Assembly (NCBI RefSeq): GCF_004923315.1
Contig: NZ_CP039650.1
Location: 2,257,501-2,321,500, forward strand
DNA: 64,000 nucleotides
Direction of reading: 5' to 3'
DNA from: Azospirillum sp. TSA2s
Lineage (GTDB): Bacteria > Pseudomonadota > Alphaproteobacteria > Azospirillales > Azospirillaceae
Shown here: positions 34,215 through 45,015 of the stretch, in pieces
How positions within the stretch are numbered: position 1 is the first letter of the stretch
Layout: every line of letters begins with the position of its first letter
Notes under the pieces: model-generated
What the model saw: only the letters and a program-made list of their open reading frames with translations
The model's database searches: none
Told to the model about the DNA's origin: nothing
Translations under genes and position numbers: made by a program

Positions 34215-34769
34215 ATGCGCATGCTCCCGCCGCTCGCCGCCCTCCTGCTGGGCGCTTCGACTCTCGCCGCCTGCACCAACGAGCGGGTGGTGGCGAGCGA
34301 GCCGGCTCCCGCCTACACGCTCAGCGAAGTCGCCTATGCGGCGGGCAACCGAGACCTGCGGGTGGTGCTGCACGGCGATCCCTTCGGTCTGCCGCCGGAG
34401 CGCTTCGCGGAGAAGGTGCTGCCGCACATGCAGAACCGCGTGATGGGTGTGAAGACCAATTTGACCACCACGCCCAACGATACGGCGCGGCGCGACTACA
34501 AGGTGGTGCTGGCCTTCAACGTGGCGGAAAACACGCTGAACTCGGAGCTTTGCACGAACGGCCCGATCCGGACCTCGCCGCCGGGCGGGGCCATCGTCGT
34601 GCAGGGGGCATTCTGCCGGTCGGGTGCCGCGCTGACCTCCGCCACCGGCTGGCTCGACCGGCCGCAGGGGCCGGACGATCCGGATTTCCGCAGCCTGATC
34701 AGCGACATGACCTTCTCGCTGTTCCCCAGCCCGCGGGCGGACCTGTTCTGCAACGGACCCAATTGCTGA
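34215..34769 (+). CDS. putative lipoprotein
   Basis: A 184-residue protein with a short lipoprotein signal (MRMLPPLAALLLGASTLAAC, lipobox LAAC with the modified Cys at residue 20). The mature part has no recognised domain but contains four further cysteines, including CNGPNC at the very C terminus, so disulphides in the periplasm are plausible. The open frame extends upstream to 34107, but the signal peptide fixes the start near 34215 (an ATG at 34221 is also possible). Function unknown. Confidence 0.65.
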   Translation: MRMLPPLAALLLGASTLAACTNERVVASEPAPAYTLSEVAYAAGNRDLRVVLHGDPFGLPPERFAEKVLPHMQNRVMGVKTNLTTTPNDTARRDYKVVLAFNVAENTLNSELCTNGPIRTSPPGGAIVVQGAFCRSGAALTSATGWLDRPQGPDDPDFRSLISDMTFSLFPSPRADLFCNGPNC

Positions 34770-34775
34770 GCAGGC

Positions 34776-35492
34776 TCAGTCCCGCAGCAGCCAGTCGCGC
34801 ATCAGCGCGGTGACCGCCTGCGGCTGCTCCATCGCCGAAAGATGGCCGCAGTCTTCGATCAGCACCAGCCGGGCGCCGGGGATGGCGTCCGCCATCTCCT
34901 CGTGCAGGGCCGGTGGCGTCAGGATGTCCTGTCGCCCGCAGATCACCAGAGTCGGGCAGCGGATGGCCGCCAGCCCGGGCCGGCTGTCCACCCGGTTGAT
35001 GATCGCCTCCTGCTCCCGCGCATAGCCATCGACGCCCACGCGCTCCATCTGCGCCAGGACAGAACGGACCAATCCGTCATCGGCCAATCGGTCCGGGTGG
35101 ATCAGGCGGGGCAGGGCGGCACGGATCACCTGCCCATAGCGCCCCTGCCGGGCGAGCGCCACCGCCTCCCGCCGGGTTGCCGTCGCCTCTGCCGTGTCGG
35201 GTCGGGCGTTGGTGTCGAGCAGGGCCAGCCGCTCCACCCGCTCCGGCGCGCGGCGCAGGATCTCCAGCGCGACATAGCCGCCCATCGACAGGCCGGCGAC
35301 GGCAAAGCGTTCCGGCGCCTGGGCCAGCACCTTGTCGGCCATCGTCGCGATGCTGGGGCAATCCGCCAGTTCGACCACCTGCGGGGTGGCGATGTCGCCG
35401 AGGTGCCGGACCTGATGGTCCCACAGCGCCGCGTCCAGCGGCATGCCGGGCAGCAGGATCAGGGCAGGGCGGCTGGCGGGATTCGAGGACAT
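34776..35492 (-). CDS. alpha/beta-hydrolase
   Basis: A 238-residue alpha/beta-hydrolase with oxyanion segment LILLPGMPLDAALWD, nucleophile Ser69 in GLSMGG, an acid in the CGRQDILTPP loop and the catalytic His in CGHLSAMEQP. This pattern is shared by many small esterases and carboxylic ester hydrolases, so no substrate is claimed. It lies 16 bases downstream of the isochorismatase-like gene on the same strand, likely co-transcribed, and faces the lipoprotein gene. Confidence 0.85.
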   Translation of the reverse strand: MSSNPASRPALILLPGMPLDAALWDHQVRHLGDIATPQVVELADCPSIATMADKVLAQAPERFAVAGLSMGGYVALEILRRAPERVERLALLDTNARPDTAEATATRREAVALARQGRYGQVIRAALPRLIHPDRLADDGLVRSVLAQMERVGVDGYAREQEAIINRVDSRPGLAAIRCPTLVICGRQDILTPPALHEEMADAIPGARLVLIEDCGHLSAMEQPQAVTALMRDWLLRD

Positions 35493-35508
35493 GCGGCTTC
35501 TCCTGCGC

Positions 35509-36054
35509 TCACTTCACCAGTGCGCTGACGACCTTGAAGACCGGCGTGCCGGCCCGTTCCATCCACTCGAACAGCACCATCTCGGTGGTGACGATGGTCA
35601 CGCCGGCGGCACGCATCCGCTCCACCGCCATGGCGTGGTTGGCGGGGGTGCGCGACGCCGCCGCGTCGGCGACCAGATAGACCGCGTGGCCCTGCTGGCG
35701 CAGCCCCAACGCGGTCTGCATCACGCAGACATGCGCCTCCGTGCCGCACAGCACGATCTGCGGGCGATTCAACGCCTCGACCGCCGCATTGAAGGCCGGC
35801 TCGCCGGTGCTGCCGAAGGTGATCTTCTCGATCACCGGCGTGCCTTCCGGCAGGTGGGCGCGTACCGCGTCCACCGTCGGCCCCAGGCCGCGCGGATATT
35901 GCTCGGTGACCAGCACAGGCACCGACAGGGCGGCGGCCCCCTTCAGCAGCATCGCGGCGTTGCGGACGACGCGCTCGGAGTCGTGGATGGCCGGCAGGAG
36001 CCGTTCCTGCACATCCACCACCACCAGCACCGATTCCTGGGCACGAAGAATCAT
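35509..36054 (-). CDS. isochorismatase-family cysteine hydrolase
   Basis: A 181-residue hydrolase with the family triad Asp14 (VVVDVQE), Lys77 (VIEKITF) and Cys110 (GTEAHVC), plus the non-proline cis-bond region before the Cys. Related enzymes include YcaC and nicotinamidases; the substrate is undetermined. Reading extends upstream to 36111, but the conserved fold begins at the ATG at 36054. It leads a two-gene unit with the alpha/beta-hydrolase. Confidence 0.85.
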   Translation of the reverse strand: MILRAQESVLVVVDVQERLLPAIHDSERVVRNAAMLLKGAAALSVPVLVTEQYPRGLGPTVDAVRAHLPEGTPVIEKITFGSTGEPAFNAAVEALNRPQIVLCGTEAHVCVMQTALGLRQQGHAVYLVADAAASRTPANHAMAVERMRAAGVTIVTTEMVLFEWMERAGTPVFKVVSALVK

Positions 36055-36217
36055 CAAATGCTCTCGACCGTTCCATTTGAAGCGGACAGCCCCCGATCGG
36101 GGCGCCGGCAAGCGCCGCGACTCGCGGTACTGCCGGACGACAGCCTAGCGCAGAGCGCCGAATTCGCCAACGCAGTGTGTTTTCGCGCCAATTTTCGGTT
36201 TCGGAACATCGGATCTA

Positions 36218-36245
36218 TTGACATGCAGCTTTGACTTCCTATTCT
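36218..36245 (+). promoter_or_regulatory. candidate sigma-70 promoter of the DEAD-box helicase
   Basis: A perfect TTGACA (36218-36223), a 16-base spacer and TATTCT (36240-36245, 4/6). It gives an untranslated leader of roughly 60 bases before the helicase ATG at 36312. Confidence 0.5.
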
Positions 36246-36311
36246 TCGGCCTCATCCAGGCATCGGGCGTCGAACGCTCGATTTCCGCACTCCAGAACAG
36301 AAACAGGTTGG

Positions 36312-37871
<1,560 letters not shown>

Positions 37872-37875
37872 GCCC

Positions 37876-38118
37876 GTGCAGACCATCTTCGTCATGGTCA
37901 AATGCGATCTCGGTCGCGCCTATGAAGTCGCCGATCAGGCGGTGCAGCTGATCGAACAGGTGTCGGAGGTGCATTCCATCTCCGGCCAGTATGATCTGCT
38001 GATGAAATGCTACCTGAAGCAGGACGACGACATCGGCCGCTTTGTGACGGAGCATGTGCAGACGCTTCCCGGCGTCCGCGACACCTTCACGCTGATTGCA
38101 TACAAGGCGTTCGCGTAA
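37876..38118 (+). CDS. stand-alone Lrp/AsnC ligand-binding (RAM) domain protein
   Basis: An 80-residue protein consisting only of the effector-binding RAM domain of Lrp/AsnC regulators (EVADQAVQLIEQVSEVHSIS, GQYDLLMKCYLKQDDDIGRF, LPGVRDTFTLIAYKAF) without the helix-turn-helix. Such proteins bind amino acids or related ligands and can modulate full-length Lrp proteins by mixed oligomers. The GTG start lies four bases after the helicase stop, with GAGGAGGG in the end of the helicase gene, so the two are co-expressed. A strong terminator follows. Confidence 0.85.
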   Translation: MQTIFVMVKCDLGRAYEVADQAVQLIEQVSEVHSISGQYDLLMKCYLKQDDDIGRFVTEHVQTLPGVRDTFTLIAYKAFA

Positions 38119-38135
38119 GGGCAGTGACTTCCGAC

Positions 38136-38169
38136 AAAAAAAGGCCGGGCGTGGAGCCCGGCCTTTTTT
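38136..38169 (+). terminator. intrinsic terminator after the helicase/RAM operon
   Basis: AAAAAAAGGCCGGGC (38136-38150) pairs with GCCCGGCCTTTTTT (38156-38169) around a GTGGA loop. With A and T runs on both sides it should work in both directions between the convergent operons. Confidence 0.92.
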
Positions 38170-38181
38170 CATGGAGTTCGG

Positions 38182-38601
38182 TTACTTGCCCGGCCCGCAT
38201 CCCGGCCCCACCCCCGGATCGCCGGCAAAGCTCCCGTCGTCCACCTGCTTGTCCGCGCCGTAATCCGGATTGATCCCCGCGGCCAGCGCCGCCAGCCGGT
38301 GGGCGGTCGCCACATGCGCCTCGCGCTCAACCGCGCGGTAATGGTCGATCACCTGTTCTCCGAACCCGGTCAGCACCGTGCCGCCGCCATGCTTGCCGCC
38401 GACCGCGGCGCTCACAACCGGCTCGCGGAAGATGCGGTTCAGGTCGTCCACCAGCAGCCACGCCCGCCGGTAGGACATGCCCAGCGCCCGCCCGGCGGCA
38501 GAGATGGAGCCAGTCTCGCGGATCCGCTCCAGCAGAGCGATCTTGCCGGGACCGATCGAGCCGCCGGTCTCGAAATCGATGCGGATCCGCATGCGGGTCA
38601 T
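38182..38601 (-). CDS. ModE-type winged-helix protein lacking molybdate-binding domains
   Basis: A 139-residue protein whose first 100 residues match the N-terminal DNA-binding domain of ModE: GPGKIALLERIRETGSISAA, GMSYRRAWLLVDDLN and GGKHGGGTVLTGFG. The molybdate-binding di-MOP region of full ModE is absent, replaced by a Gly/Pro-rich tail. Such short forms regulate molybdenum or sulfur-related genes or act without ligand. It lies 17 bases downstream of the cysteine synthase-like gene on the same strand. The ATG at 38601 was chosen because GGGGAG lies upstream and the domain begins there. Confidence 0.82.
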   Translation of the reverse strand: MTRMRIRIDFETGGSIGPGKIALLERIRETGSISAAGRALGMSYRRAWLLVDDLNRIFREPVVSAAVGGKHGGGTVLTGFGEQVIDHYRAVEREAHVATAHRLAALAAGINPDYGADKQVDDGSFAGDPGVGPGCGPGK

Positions 38602-38618
38602 GGCGGCCGGCTCCCCGG

Positions 38619-39746
38619 TCAGCGTCCGGCCGTTTCCAGCCCGTCGCCGCTCCATGCGCCGGTCCGGAAGAAGCCGTCGATCCGTTCGCACCACGGGTCG
38701 ATGTCAAACCCGTTCGCCTGCAGCCAATCGCGGTTGAAGTAGGTTCCCATATAGCGGTCGCCGGGATCGCAGATCAGCGTGGCGACGCTGCCCTGCCGGC
38801 CCTCGCGCATCATTTCGGCGATCAGCTCGATGGAGCCCACCAGATTGGTGCCGGTCGAGCCGCCGCAGGCGCGGCCCAGCCGCTCGCGCAGCACCCAGAC
38901 GGCGGCGATGCTGGCGGCATCGGGCACGCGGATCATCCGGTCGATCACCGTCGGCTGGAAGGACGGCTCCACCGACGGCCGCCCGATGCCCTCGATGCCG
39001 GACCCCCGTCCGACGCTGGCCTTCGGGTCGTTGTCGCGGAATCCGGCGAAGAAGGCGGAATGCTCCGGATCGGCGACGCACACCCGCGTCGGCAGCCGGC
39101 GATAGCGCACATAGCGCCCGAAGGTGGCCGAGGTGCCGCCGGTGCCGGCGCCGCAGACGATCCAGTCCGGTACCGGATACGGCTCCTGCGCCAGCTGTTC
39201 GAAGATCGACTGGGCGATGTTGTTGTTGCCGCGCCAGTCGGTGGCGCGCTCCGCATAGGTGAACTGGTCCATGAAATGGCCGTCGCAATCGCGGGCCAGT
39301 CGCTGCGCCTCGGCACAGACTTCCGATGCGCGCTCCACCATATGGCAGCGGCCGCCATAGAACTCGATCTGCGCGATCTTGGCCGGCGAGGTGTTGCGCG
39401 GCACCACGGCGACGAAGGGCAGCTCCAGCAGCTGGGCGAAATAGGCTTCCGACACCGCCGTCGATCCCGACGACGCCTCGATCACGGTAGTGCCCTCGCG
39501 CACCCAGCCGTTGCAGATGGCGTAGAGGAACAGCGACCGCGCCAGCCGGTGCTTCAGGCTGCCGGTGGGGTGTGTCGATTCGTCCTTCAGGTACAGCGTG
39601 ATCCCCTGCGCTGCCGGGACCGGCAGCCGCAGCAGGTGGGTGTCGGCGGAGCGGTTCACGTCCGCCTCGAGTCGGCGCAGCGCCTCGTCGAGCCAGCCCC
39701 GGCGGGCGGAGGTGGGGGTGGTCTGAGCGGGGGAGGGGGCGGTCAT
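38619..39746 (-). CDS. PLP-dependent cysteine synthase family protein (Cds1-like)
   Basis: A 375-residue fold-type II PLP enzyme: the PLP lysine is Lys65 in TGSLKHR, the substrate loop is [10 protein letters not shown], and the phosphate-binding glycine loop is [13 protein letters not shown]. Compared with CysK/CysM it has an N-terminal extension and a longer C-terminal part ([36 protein letters not shown]), a pattern like Cds1-type cysteine desulfhydrases. It may release sulfide from cysteine or act as a synthase; sequence alone does not decide. It heads a two-gene unit with the ModE-type protein, and a palindrome lies 48 bases upstream. Confidence 0.85.
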   Translation of the reverse strand: MTAPSPAQTTPTSARRGWLDEALRRLEADVNRSADTHLLRLPVPAAQGITLYLKDESTHPTGSLKHRLARSLFLYAICNGWVREGTTVIEASSGSTAVSEAYFAQLLELPFVAVVPRNTSPAKIAQIEFYGGRCHMVERASEVCAEAQRLARDCDGHFMDQFTYAERATDWRGNNNIAQSIFEQLAQEPYPVPDWIVCGAGTGGTSATFGRYVRYRRLPTRVCVADPEHSAFFAGFRDNDPKASVGRGSGIEGIGRPSVEPSFQPTVIDRMIRVPDAASIAAVWVLRERLGRACGGSTGTNLVGSIELIAEMMREGRQGSVATLICDPGDRYMGTYFNRDWLQANGFDIDPWCERIDGFFRTGAWSGDGLETAGR

Positions 39747-39793
39747 GGAGTCCTGTCCGACAATTCGCTGGCCCCATCCATAGCGCGGAATTT

Positions 39794-39811
39794 TACCGAA
39801 TGCATCCGGTA
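39794..39811 (-). promoter_or_regulatory. 18-base palindrome upstream of the Cds1-like gene
   Basis: TACCGAATGCATCCGGTA pairs at 8 of 9 positions about a central ATGCAT. It is adjacent to a minus-strand TATTCT that could be a -10 element, a typical arrangement for a repressor operator. The cognate regulator is unknown. Confidence 0.5.
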
Positions 39812-39838
39812 GAATACCCTCCCCACCGCAACGGGCGG

Positions 39839-41527
39839 TCAGCCCTGGCGGATGCGGGCGACGAAGGCGGAGACTTCGCTCAGCATGCGGTCGGCGCGCT
39901 CACCCACCGCACGGGCCGCGGCGGCAACCTCGGCGGAGGCCTGCCCGGTGGCGGTGGCGTGGCTGCACACCAGATTCAGGCTGTCGGACACCGAACTGAC
40001 GCCCTGCGCCGCCTCGTTGACGTTGCGGCTGATGTCGCGGGTCGCCGCTCCCTGTTCCTCGATGGCGGCGGAGATGCTGGACGCGACGCTGTTCACGGTC
40101 TCGATGGCGCCGCCGACCCCGCGCATCGCTTCGACCACCGACGAGGTGGCGTCGGTCATGGCGGCGATCTGCGCCTGGACATCGTCGGTGGCCTTGGCGG
40201 TCTGGTTGGCGAGGTTCTTCACCTCGCTCGCCACCACGGCGAAGCCCTTGCCGGCCTCTCCGGCGCGGGCGGCCTCGATGGTGGCGTTCAGGGCCAGGAG
40301 GTTGGTCTGCTCGGCGATGGAGCGGATCAGGTCGACCACCTCCACCGTGCGCCGGGCGACGCTGTCCAGCTGCTCGATCAGGGCATAGGTGCGGCGGACA
40401 TCCTCCACCGCACGGGCCGAGCCGGTCGTCGATTCGGCGATCTGCTGGGCGATCTCGCGGATGGAGGCGGCCAGTTCCTCGGTGGCGCCGGCCACCGCCT
40501 GGACATTGCCGGAGGTGGTCCCCGCGGCACGGGCGGCGCCGTCCATCAGCCGGGTGGTCTGTTCCGCCCCGCTGCTCATGGCGCCCGACGTGTGGGTCAG
40601 CTGACCCGCCGACTCGGCGACAGAGCGGACCAGCGCACCGACCGTGCCTTCGAACTCGTCGGCCAGCCGCTTCATGGTGGCGCGACGGGCCTCGTCGGCT
40701 TCACGTTCCAGCGCGGCATGGCGGCGGCGCAGATCTTCCGCCTCGATGGCGCTGAGACGCAGGGTTTCCACCGAGCGGGCCAGCGCCCCCACCTCGTCGG
40801 CGCGGTCGGTGCCGGCGACCTGGGCGGCGAGATCGCCCTTGGCGATGCGGCCGGTGGCGGAGGCGATGCCGTCGAGACCCTTGCCGATGCGCGACACCAA
40901 CTGGAAGCCGAACAGCCCCAGCACCAGCGCGGCCGCCAGCGTCACCGCCAGGGTCTCGATCAGCGTGCTGCGGAAAGCGGCGTCGACATCGTCGATGTAG
41001 ACTCCGGTGCCGATCATCCAGCCCCACGGCTCAAAGATCGCGGCATAGGCCAGCTTCGGAAACGGTTCGGTGCCGCCGGCCTTGGGGAAGTTGTAGATCA
41101 GCGTGCCGTCGCCGCTGCGCGCCGAGTCGATCAGTCCGCGGATCACCAGCACGCCGTTGCTGTCCTTGAAATCGGCCAGCTTGCGGGTGCCTTCCAGGTC
41201 GGGGCGGACGCCGTGGAACACGTTGGTGCCGTCGAACTCGTAGCCGAACATGTATTCGTTGCCGAAGAAGCGCAGGGCCCGCAGCGCAGACTTCGCGCGG
41301 GTCTGCGCCTCTTCCCGGCTGAACTCGCCCTTGGCGGCGCGCGCGTCATAGGATTTCATGATCGACAGCGAGGTCTGCACCACCGCCTCGATGGATTTGT
41401 GGTATCCCTCGACCATCGTCTCGCGCTTCGACGTCGCCGACCAGATGCCGGCCACCAGGATGGTGGCGAGGAACAGCCCCTGAAGGATCAGGAGCTTCGC
41501 CTTGATGCTGTTGAGTTTGGTGAACAT
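39839..41527 (-). CDS. methyl-accepting chemotaxis protein with Cache sensor
   Basis: A 562-residue chemoreceptor: membrane helix (about residues 9-29), an sCache_2-type periplasmic domain (about 30-185, with [20 protein letters not shown] and [15 protein letters not shown]), a second helix (about 190-210), HAMP (about 211-265) and the signalling domain with the conserved tip [20 protein letters not shown]. It signals to CheA/CheW. The open frame continues far upstream (to 42109) but the receptor starts at the ATG at 41527, preceded by GGGG. The gene is divergent from the DUF6065 gene; ligand unknown. Confidence 0.92.
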   Translation of the reverse strand: MFTKLNSIKAKLLILQGLFLATILVAGIWSATSKRETMVEGYHKSIEAVVQTSLSIMKSYDARAAKGEFSREEAQTRAKSALRALRFFGNEYMFGYEFDGTNVFHGVRPDLEGTRKLADFKDSNGVLVIRGLIDSARSGDGTLIYNFPKAGGTEPFPKLAYAAIFEPWGWMIGTGVYIDDVDAAFRSTLIETLAVTLAAALVLGLFGFQLVSRIGKGLDGIASATGRIAKGDLAAQVAGTDRADEVGALARSVETLRLSAIEAEDLRRRHAALEREADEARRATMKRLADEFEGTVGALVRSVAESAGQLTHTSGAMSSGAEQTTRLMDGAARAAGTTSGNVQAVAGATEELAASIREIAQQIAESTTGSARAVEDVRRTYALIEQLDSVARRTVEVVDLIRSIAEQTNLLALNATIEAARAGEAGKGFAVVASEVKNLANQTAKATDDVQAQIAAMTDATSSVVEAMRGVGGAIETVNSVASSISAAIEEQGAATRDISRNVNEAAQGVSSVSDSLNLVCSHATATGQASAEVAAAARAVGERADRMLSEVSAFVARIRQG

Positions 41528-41617
41528 TGCCCAGCCCCACACGATACGCGCGCCACCGCGACCGTCGCCTGCGGGCACGGCATAGTGCGCTTCGCTAATT
41601 GATGTAACTCTAATGCG

Positions 41618-41634
41618 AAGTATGACACATACTT
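41618..41634. promoter_or_regulatory. perfect 7-3-7 palindrome between the chemoreceptor and DUF6065 genes
   Basis: AAGTATG-ACA-CATACTT is a perfect inverted repeat about 91 bases from the chemoreceptor ATG and 128 from the DUF6065 ATG. It is flanked by a second dyad (CTTCGC ... GCGAAG). A protein-binding site for divergent control is likely; the factor is unknown. Confidence 0.5.
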
Positions 41635-41761
41635 GGGTACTCCGCGACCGCGTAATCTCTAACGGGGAACTAGGAATAATCCGGATGGACAGGCGGCCGG
41701 TTGTGACCATCGCCAGCCTCAGGGTTACACCGGATGGCGAAGTCTGGCAGGATGCGGCGCC

Positions 41762-42493
41762 ATGACGCTGACCGCTTATCCGCTTTCGGGCGTGCTGCCC
41801 GACATCCGCCCGGCCCGTCCGACCCGCGACTGGATCGACGCCCTGCCGGAGCAGTACGGCTATCGCTGCCTGCCGCTCAACATCGCCAGCATGCATGGGT
41901 GGGAGGTCTGCTGCCCCGTGAGGGTGACGGCGGTGTGGGACGGCGGCACCGGGTTGGAGGCCATCACCGTCACCGCGGAGGAGCAGCACCCTCTGCTTCC
42001 CGCCAGCCATTTCGGCAGCGGCGTGCTGACCTTCCACGTCGCGGCTCTGTTCCGCACGCCGCCGGGCGTCAACCTGATGGTCACCGGACCGCTGAACCAG
42101 CCGAAGCACGGCATCATGGGCCTGTCGGGCATCATCGAAACCGACTGGTCACCGTACCCCTTCACCATGAACTGGAAATTCACCGCGCCCGGCGTGCCGG
42201 TCACCTGGGAGAAGGGCGAACCCTTCGCCCATCTGATGCCGATCCAGCGTGGTCTGGTGGAAAGCCTGACGCCCGAGGTCCGCGACCTCGACAGCGATCC
42301 GGAGACGGCGGCGCAGTACCGTGCCTGGGCAGCCTCGCGCAGCCAGTTCAACAATGACCTGCAGACGCCGGGAAGCGCCGCCGCGCAGGAACGCTGGCAA
42401 AAGGGCTATTACCGCGGCAAACAGCCGGACGGTAGCGACGGCCCGCCCGGCCACGAAATCAAGGTCCGGGCGAAGCCGTTTCCAGACAAGTAG
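41762..42493 (+). CDS. DUF6065-like protein
   Basis: A 243-residue soluble protein beginning [20 protein letters not shown] and containing [20 protein letters not shown] and [20 protein letters not shown], which I associate with the DUF6065 family; the function is unknown. It has no signal peptide. A frame-shifted reading of similar length starts at 41734, but this frame has the conserved-looking protein. Its stop directly abuts the convergent gmk stop. Confidence 0.7.
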   Translation: MTLTAYPLSGVLPDIRPARPTRDWIDALPEQYGYRCLPLNIASMHGWEVCCPVRVTAVWDGGTGLEAITVTAEEQHPLLPASHFGSGVLTFHVAALFRTPPGVNLMVTGPLNQPKHGIMGLSGIIETDWSPYPFTMNWKFTAPGVPVTWEKGEPFAHLMPIQRGLVESLTPEVRDLDSDPETAAQYRAWAASRSQFNNDLQTPGSAAAQERWQKGYYRGKQPDGSDGPPGHEIKVRAKPFPDK

Positions 42494-43141
42494 TTACAGC
42501 GTGTCCTGAATGCTGCGCACGAATTCCGGCAGGCCGACCTGACGGCGGCGGCGCAGCCGTTCGGCGTGCAGGATCGCTTCCACCGCGGCGATGCTTTCAT
42601 TCACGTCGCTGTTGACGATGACATAGTCGTATTCCGGCCAGTGGCTGATCTCGTTGGACGCCTTCGCCATGCGGTTGGCGATGACCTCCTCCGAATCCTG
42701 GCCACGGCCGCGCAGGCGGCGTTCCAACTCACCGACCGATGGCGGCAGGACGAAGACGCTGACCAGATCGTCGCGGGCGTTCTGCGCCAGTTGCTGCGCG
42801 CCCTGCCAGTCGATGGCGAACAGCACGTCGCGGCCGGCGCCCAGCGCATCCTCCACCGCCACCCGCGGCGTGCCATAGCAGTTGCCGAAGACACGGGCAT
42901 GCTCCAGCAGGTCGCCGGTCTCCGCCATGCGATCGAAGCGCTGCTGGTCGATGAAATAGTAATCCAGCCCTTCGGCTTCGCCGGGGCGCATCGGCCGGGT
43001 CGTCACCGATACCGACATGGTGATGCCGGCATCGCGCTCCAGCAAGCCGCGGGCGATGGTGGTCTTGCCGGCACCCGACGGGGAGGACAGCACCAGCATC
43101 AGGCCGCGCCGGTGGATCAGGGAGGTGTTGGTCGCAGCCAT
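42494..43141 (-). CDS. gmk: guanylate kinase
   Basis: Gmk phosphorylates GMP to GDP. The 215-residue product has the P-loop SSPSGAGKTT near residue 18, the GMP-binding segment SVTTRPMRPGEAEGLDYYFI and the DWQGAQQL motif. A GTG nine bases upstream is in frame; GAGTGA before the ATG at 43141 favours the ATG. It lies 22 bases after yicC, a pairing common in proteobacteria. Confidence 0.96.
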   Translation of the reverse strand: MAATNTSLIHRRGLMLVLSSPSGAGKTTIARGLLERDAGITMSVSVTTRPMRPGEAEGLDYYFIDQQRFDRMAETGDLLEHARVFGNCYGTPRVAVEDALGAGRDVLFAIDWQGAQQLAQNARDDLVSVFVLPPSVGELERRLRGRGQDSEEVIANRMAKASNEISHWPEYDYVIVNSDVNESIAAVEAILHAERLRRRRQVGLPEFVRSIQDTL

Positions 43142-43163
43142 GGCGCTCACTCGGTGTTGATGA

Positions 43164-44072
43164 TTACTCGATGTTCTGGACCTGCTCGCGAAGCTGCTCG
43201 ATCGAGGCTTTCAGCGACAGGCCGATGCGGGTCAGTTCGACGTCCGCCGACTTGGAGCAGAGCGTGTTGGCCTCGCGGTTGAACTCCTGGCACAGGAAGT
43301 CGAACCGGCGCCCGATCGCCCCGCCCTCCGCCATCAGGTCGCGCGCGGCCTGGATATGGGCGCGCAGCCGGTCCAGCTCCTCGCGCACGTCGGCCTTGCC
43401 GATCAGGATCGCCGCCTCCTGCGCCAGCCGGTCTTCCGACAGGGCGGGGAAGGATCCAAGGATCGCGGCGACCTGGGCGCGCAGCTTCTCGCGCAGCGCC
43501 TCCGGCTGGGTGGAGGCGCAGGCCGACGCCGCGTCCACCAGCCGGGCGATCTCGTCGAGATGGCCGTTCAGAACCTCGGCAATGCGCGCACCCTCGGCAA
43601 GGCGGTTGACCACCAGCTGGTCGACCAGCTTGGCCAGATCGCCCTTCAGCGCCGATTCGACGCGCTCGCGCGCCTCGGTCTCATCCTCTTCCACCGGCTC
43701 GATGATGCCGCGCACCGCCAGCAGCGAATCCAGCCGCGGCGGGGCGGCGCCGGCCCCCTCGATCTCCCGCGCGATCTCCAGAACCTGAGCCAGAAGCTCG
43801 CGGTTGATGCGCAGTTGGGAGACCGCCTGGGCGCGGTTGACGGTCAGCGTCAGGTTGACGTTGCCGCGGGCCAGCCGCTTGGGCAACTCGGCTCTCGCCA
43901 CCGCCTCGACGCTGTCGAAGCCCGACGGCAGGCGGCAGCGCAGATCCAGGCTGCGGCCATTGACGCTCTTGGCCTCGAAGGTCCAGGAATAGCCGTCGCC
44001 GTGCCCGTCGACGCGCGAGAAACCGGTCATGCTGGCAATGACGGGGCGATGGGCTGGCAAAGGCGGCCTCAT
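43164..44072 (-). CDS. yicC: YicC family endoribonuclease
   Basis: YicC proteins are endoribonucleases acting in RNA decay. The product shows the N-terminal SMTGFSRVDGHGD, the central EVKS-like WTFEAKSVNGRSLDLRCRLP and the C-terminal GRRFDFLCQEFNREANTLCS with metal-binding residues. I chose the ATG at 44072 because relatives have a few residues before SMTGF; the ATG at 44030 would begin exactly at MTGF. The open frame runs up to 44219 but the extra part is not family-like. gmk follows. Confidence 0.9.
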   Translation of the reverse strand: MRPPLPAHRPVIASMTGFSRVDGHGDGYSWTFEAKSVNGRSLDLRCRLPSGFDSVEAVARAELPKRLARGNVNLTLTVNRAQAVSQLRINRELLAQVLEIAREIEGAGAAPPRLDSLLAVRGIIEPVEEDETEARERVESALKGDLAKLVDQLVVNRLAEGARIAEVLNGHLDEIARLVDAASACASTQPEALREKLRAQVAAILGSFPALSEDRLAQEAAILIGKADVREELDRLRAHIQAARDLMAEGGAIGRRFDFLCQEFNREANTLCSKSADVELTRIGLSLKASIEQLREQVQNIE

Positions 44073-44172
44073 TTGAAAAGCGGTGTCGATTTGTTTCGTG
44101 CTTATAAACGCGACATCACCCCACAACAAGCTTCGGCGCCATCGGGCAGCCGGCGAACAGGGCGGAACCTCC

Positions 44173-44934
44173 ATGAAACAGCCGCGCTCCATCGTCATCA
44201 CCGGCGCTTCCAGCGGCATCGGCGAGGCCCTGGCAGCCCTTTATGCCGCGCCGGGAATAGCCCTGGCGCTGACCGGCCGCGACTCCGCGAGGCTGGCGGC
44301 GGTGGCCGGGCGCTGTCGCGCCGCCGGCGCCCTTGTGGAGACGGCGGTGATCGACGTGGCCGACCGTGCCGCCATGGCCGGTTGGCTGGCTCAGGTCGAT
44401 GCCGCAACGCCGGTCGATCTGCTGATCGCCAACGCCGGCATGTCGGCCGGCACCGGCGACGGCGGTGAGACGGAGGAGCAGGCCCGGCGCATCCTGGCGG
44501 TCAACATCGACGGCGTGCTGAACAGCATTCATCCGCTGCTTCCGGCGATGCGGGCGCGGCGGCGCGGCCAAATCGCCATCATGGCGTCGCTTGCGGGATT
44601 CCGCGGCCTTCCCGGCGCGCCGGCCTATTGCGCCAGCAAGGCGATGGTCCGGGTCTATGGCGAGGCGTTGCGCGGCGATCTGGCGGGGGAGGGAATCGGC
44701 GTGTCGGTGATCTGCCCCGGCTTCGTCAAAAGCCGGATGACGGCGGTGAACCGCTTCCCGATGCCGTTCCTGATGGAAACCGATGCCGCCGCCCGCGTCA
44801 TCCGCCGTGGGTTGGAGCACAACAAGGCGCGAATCGCCTTTCCCTGGCCGATGGTGGCCGCCGTCTGGCTGCTGGCCCTGCTTCCCCCGGCCTGGACCGA
44901 CGGTCTGCTGCGGCAGGCGCCGCGGAAGCCCTAG
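44173..44934 (+). CDS. short-chain dehydrogenase/reductase
   Basis: A 253-residue SDR: TGASSGIG near residue 10, NAGMSAG, the catalytic Ser in MASLAGF and the YCASK motif. The C-terminal part ends in a hydrophobic segment (WPMVAAVWLLALLPPAW) that may anchor it to membrane, as in some lipid-active SDRs. Substrate unknown. The start at 44173 follows GGCGGAACCTCC; upstream reading to 44083 overlaps nothing SDR-like. It is divergent from yicC. Confidence 0.85.
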   Translation: MKQPRSIVITGASSGIGEALAALYAAPGIALALTGRDSARLAAVAGRCRAAGALVETAVIDVADRAAMAGWLAQVDAATPVDLLIANAGMSAGTGDGGETEEQARRILAVNIDGVLNSIHPLLPAMRARRRGQIAIMASLAGFRGLPGAPAYCASKAMVRVYGEALRGDLAGEGIGVSVICPGFVKSRMTAVNRFPMPFLMETDAAARVIRRGLEHNKARIAFPWPMVAAVWLLALLPPAWTDGLLRQAPRKP

Positions 44935-45015
44935 GTCCCTGCGCTTGGCGGTCAGTTCAACGGCAGCCTATGTGCCGGTGCGTCGAGCCCTGTAAAGTAC
45001 CGAAGCCTCTTCAGC

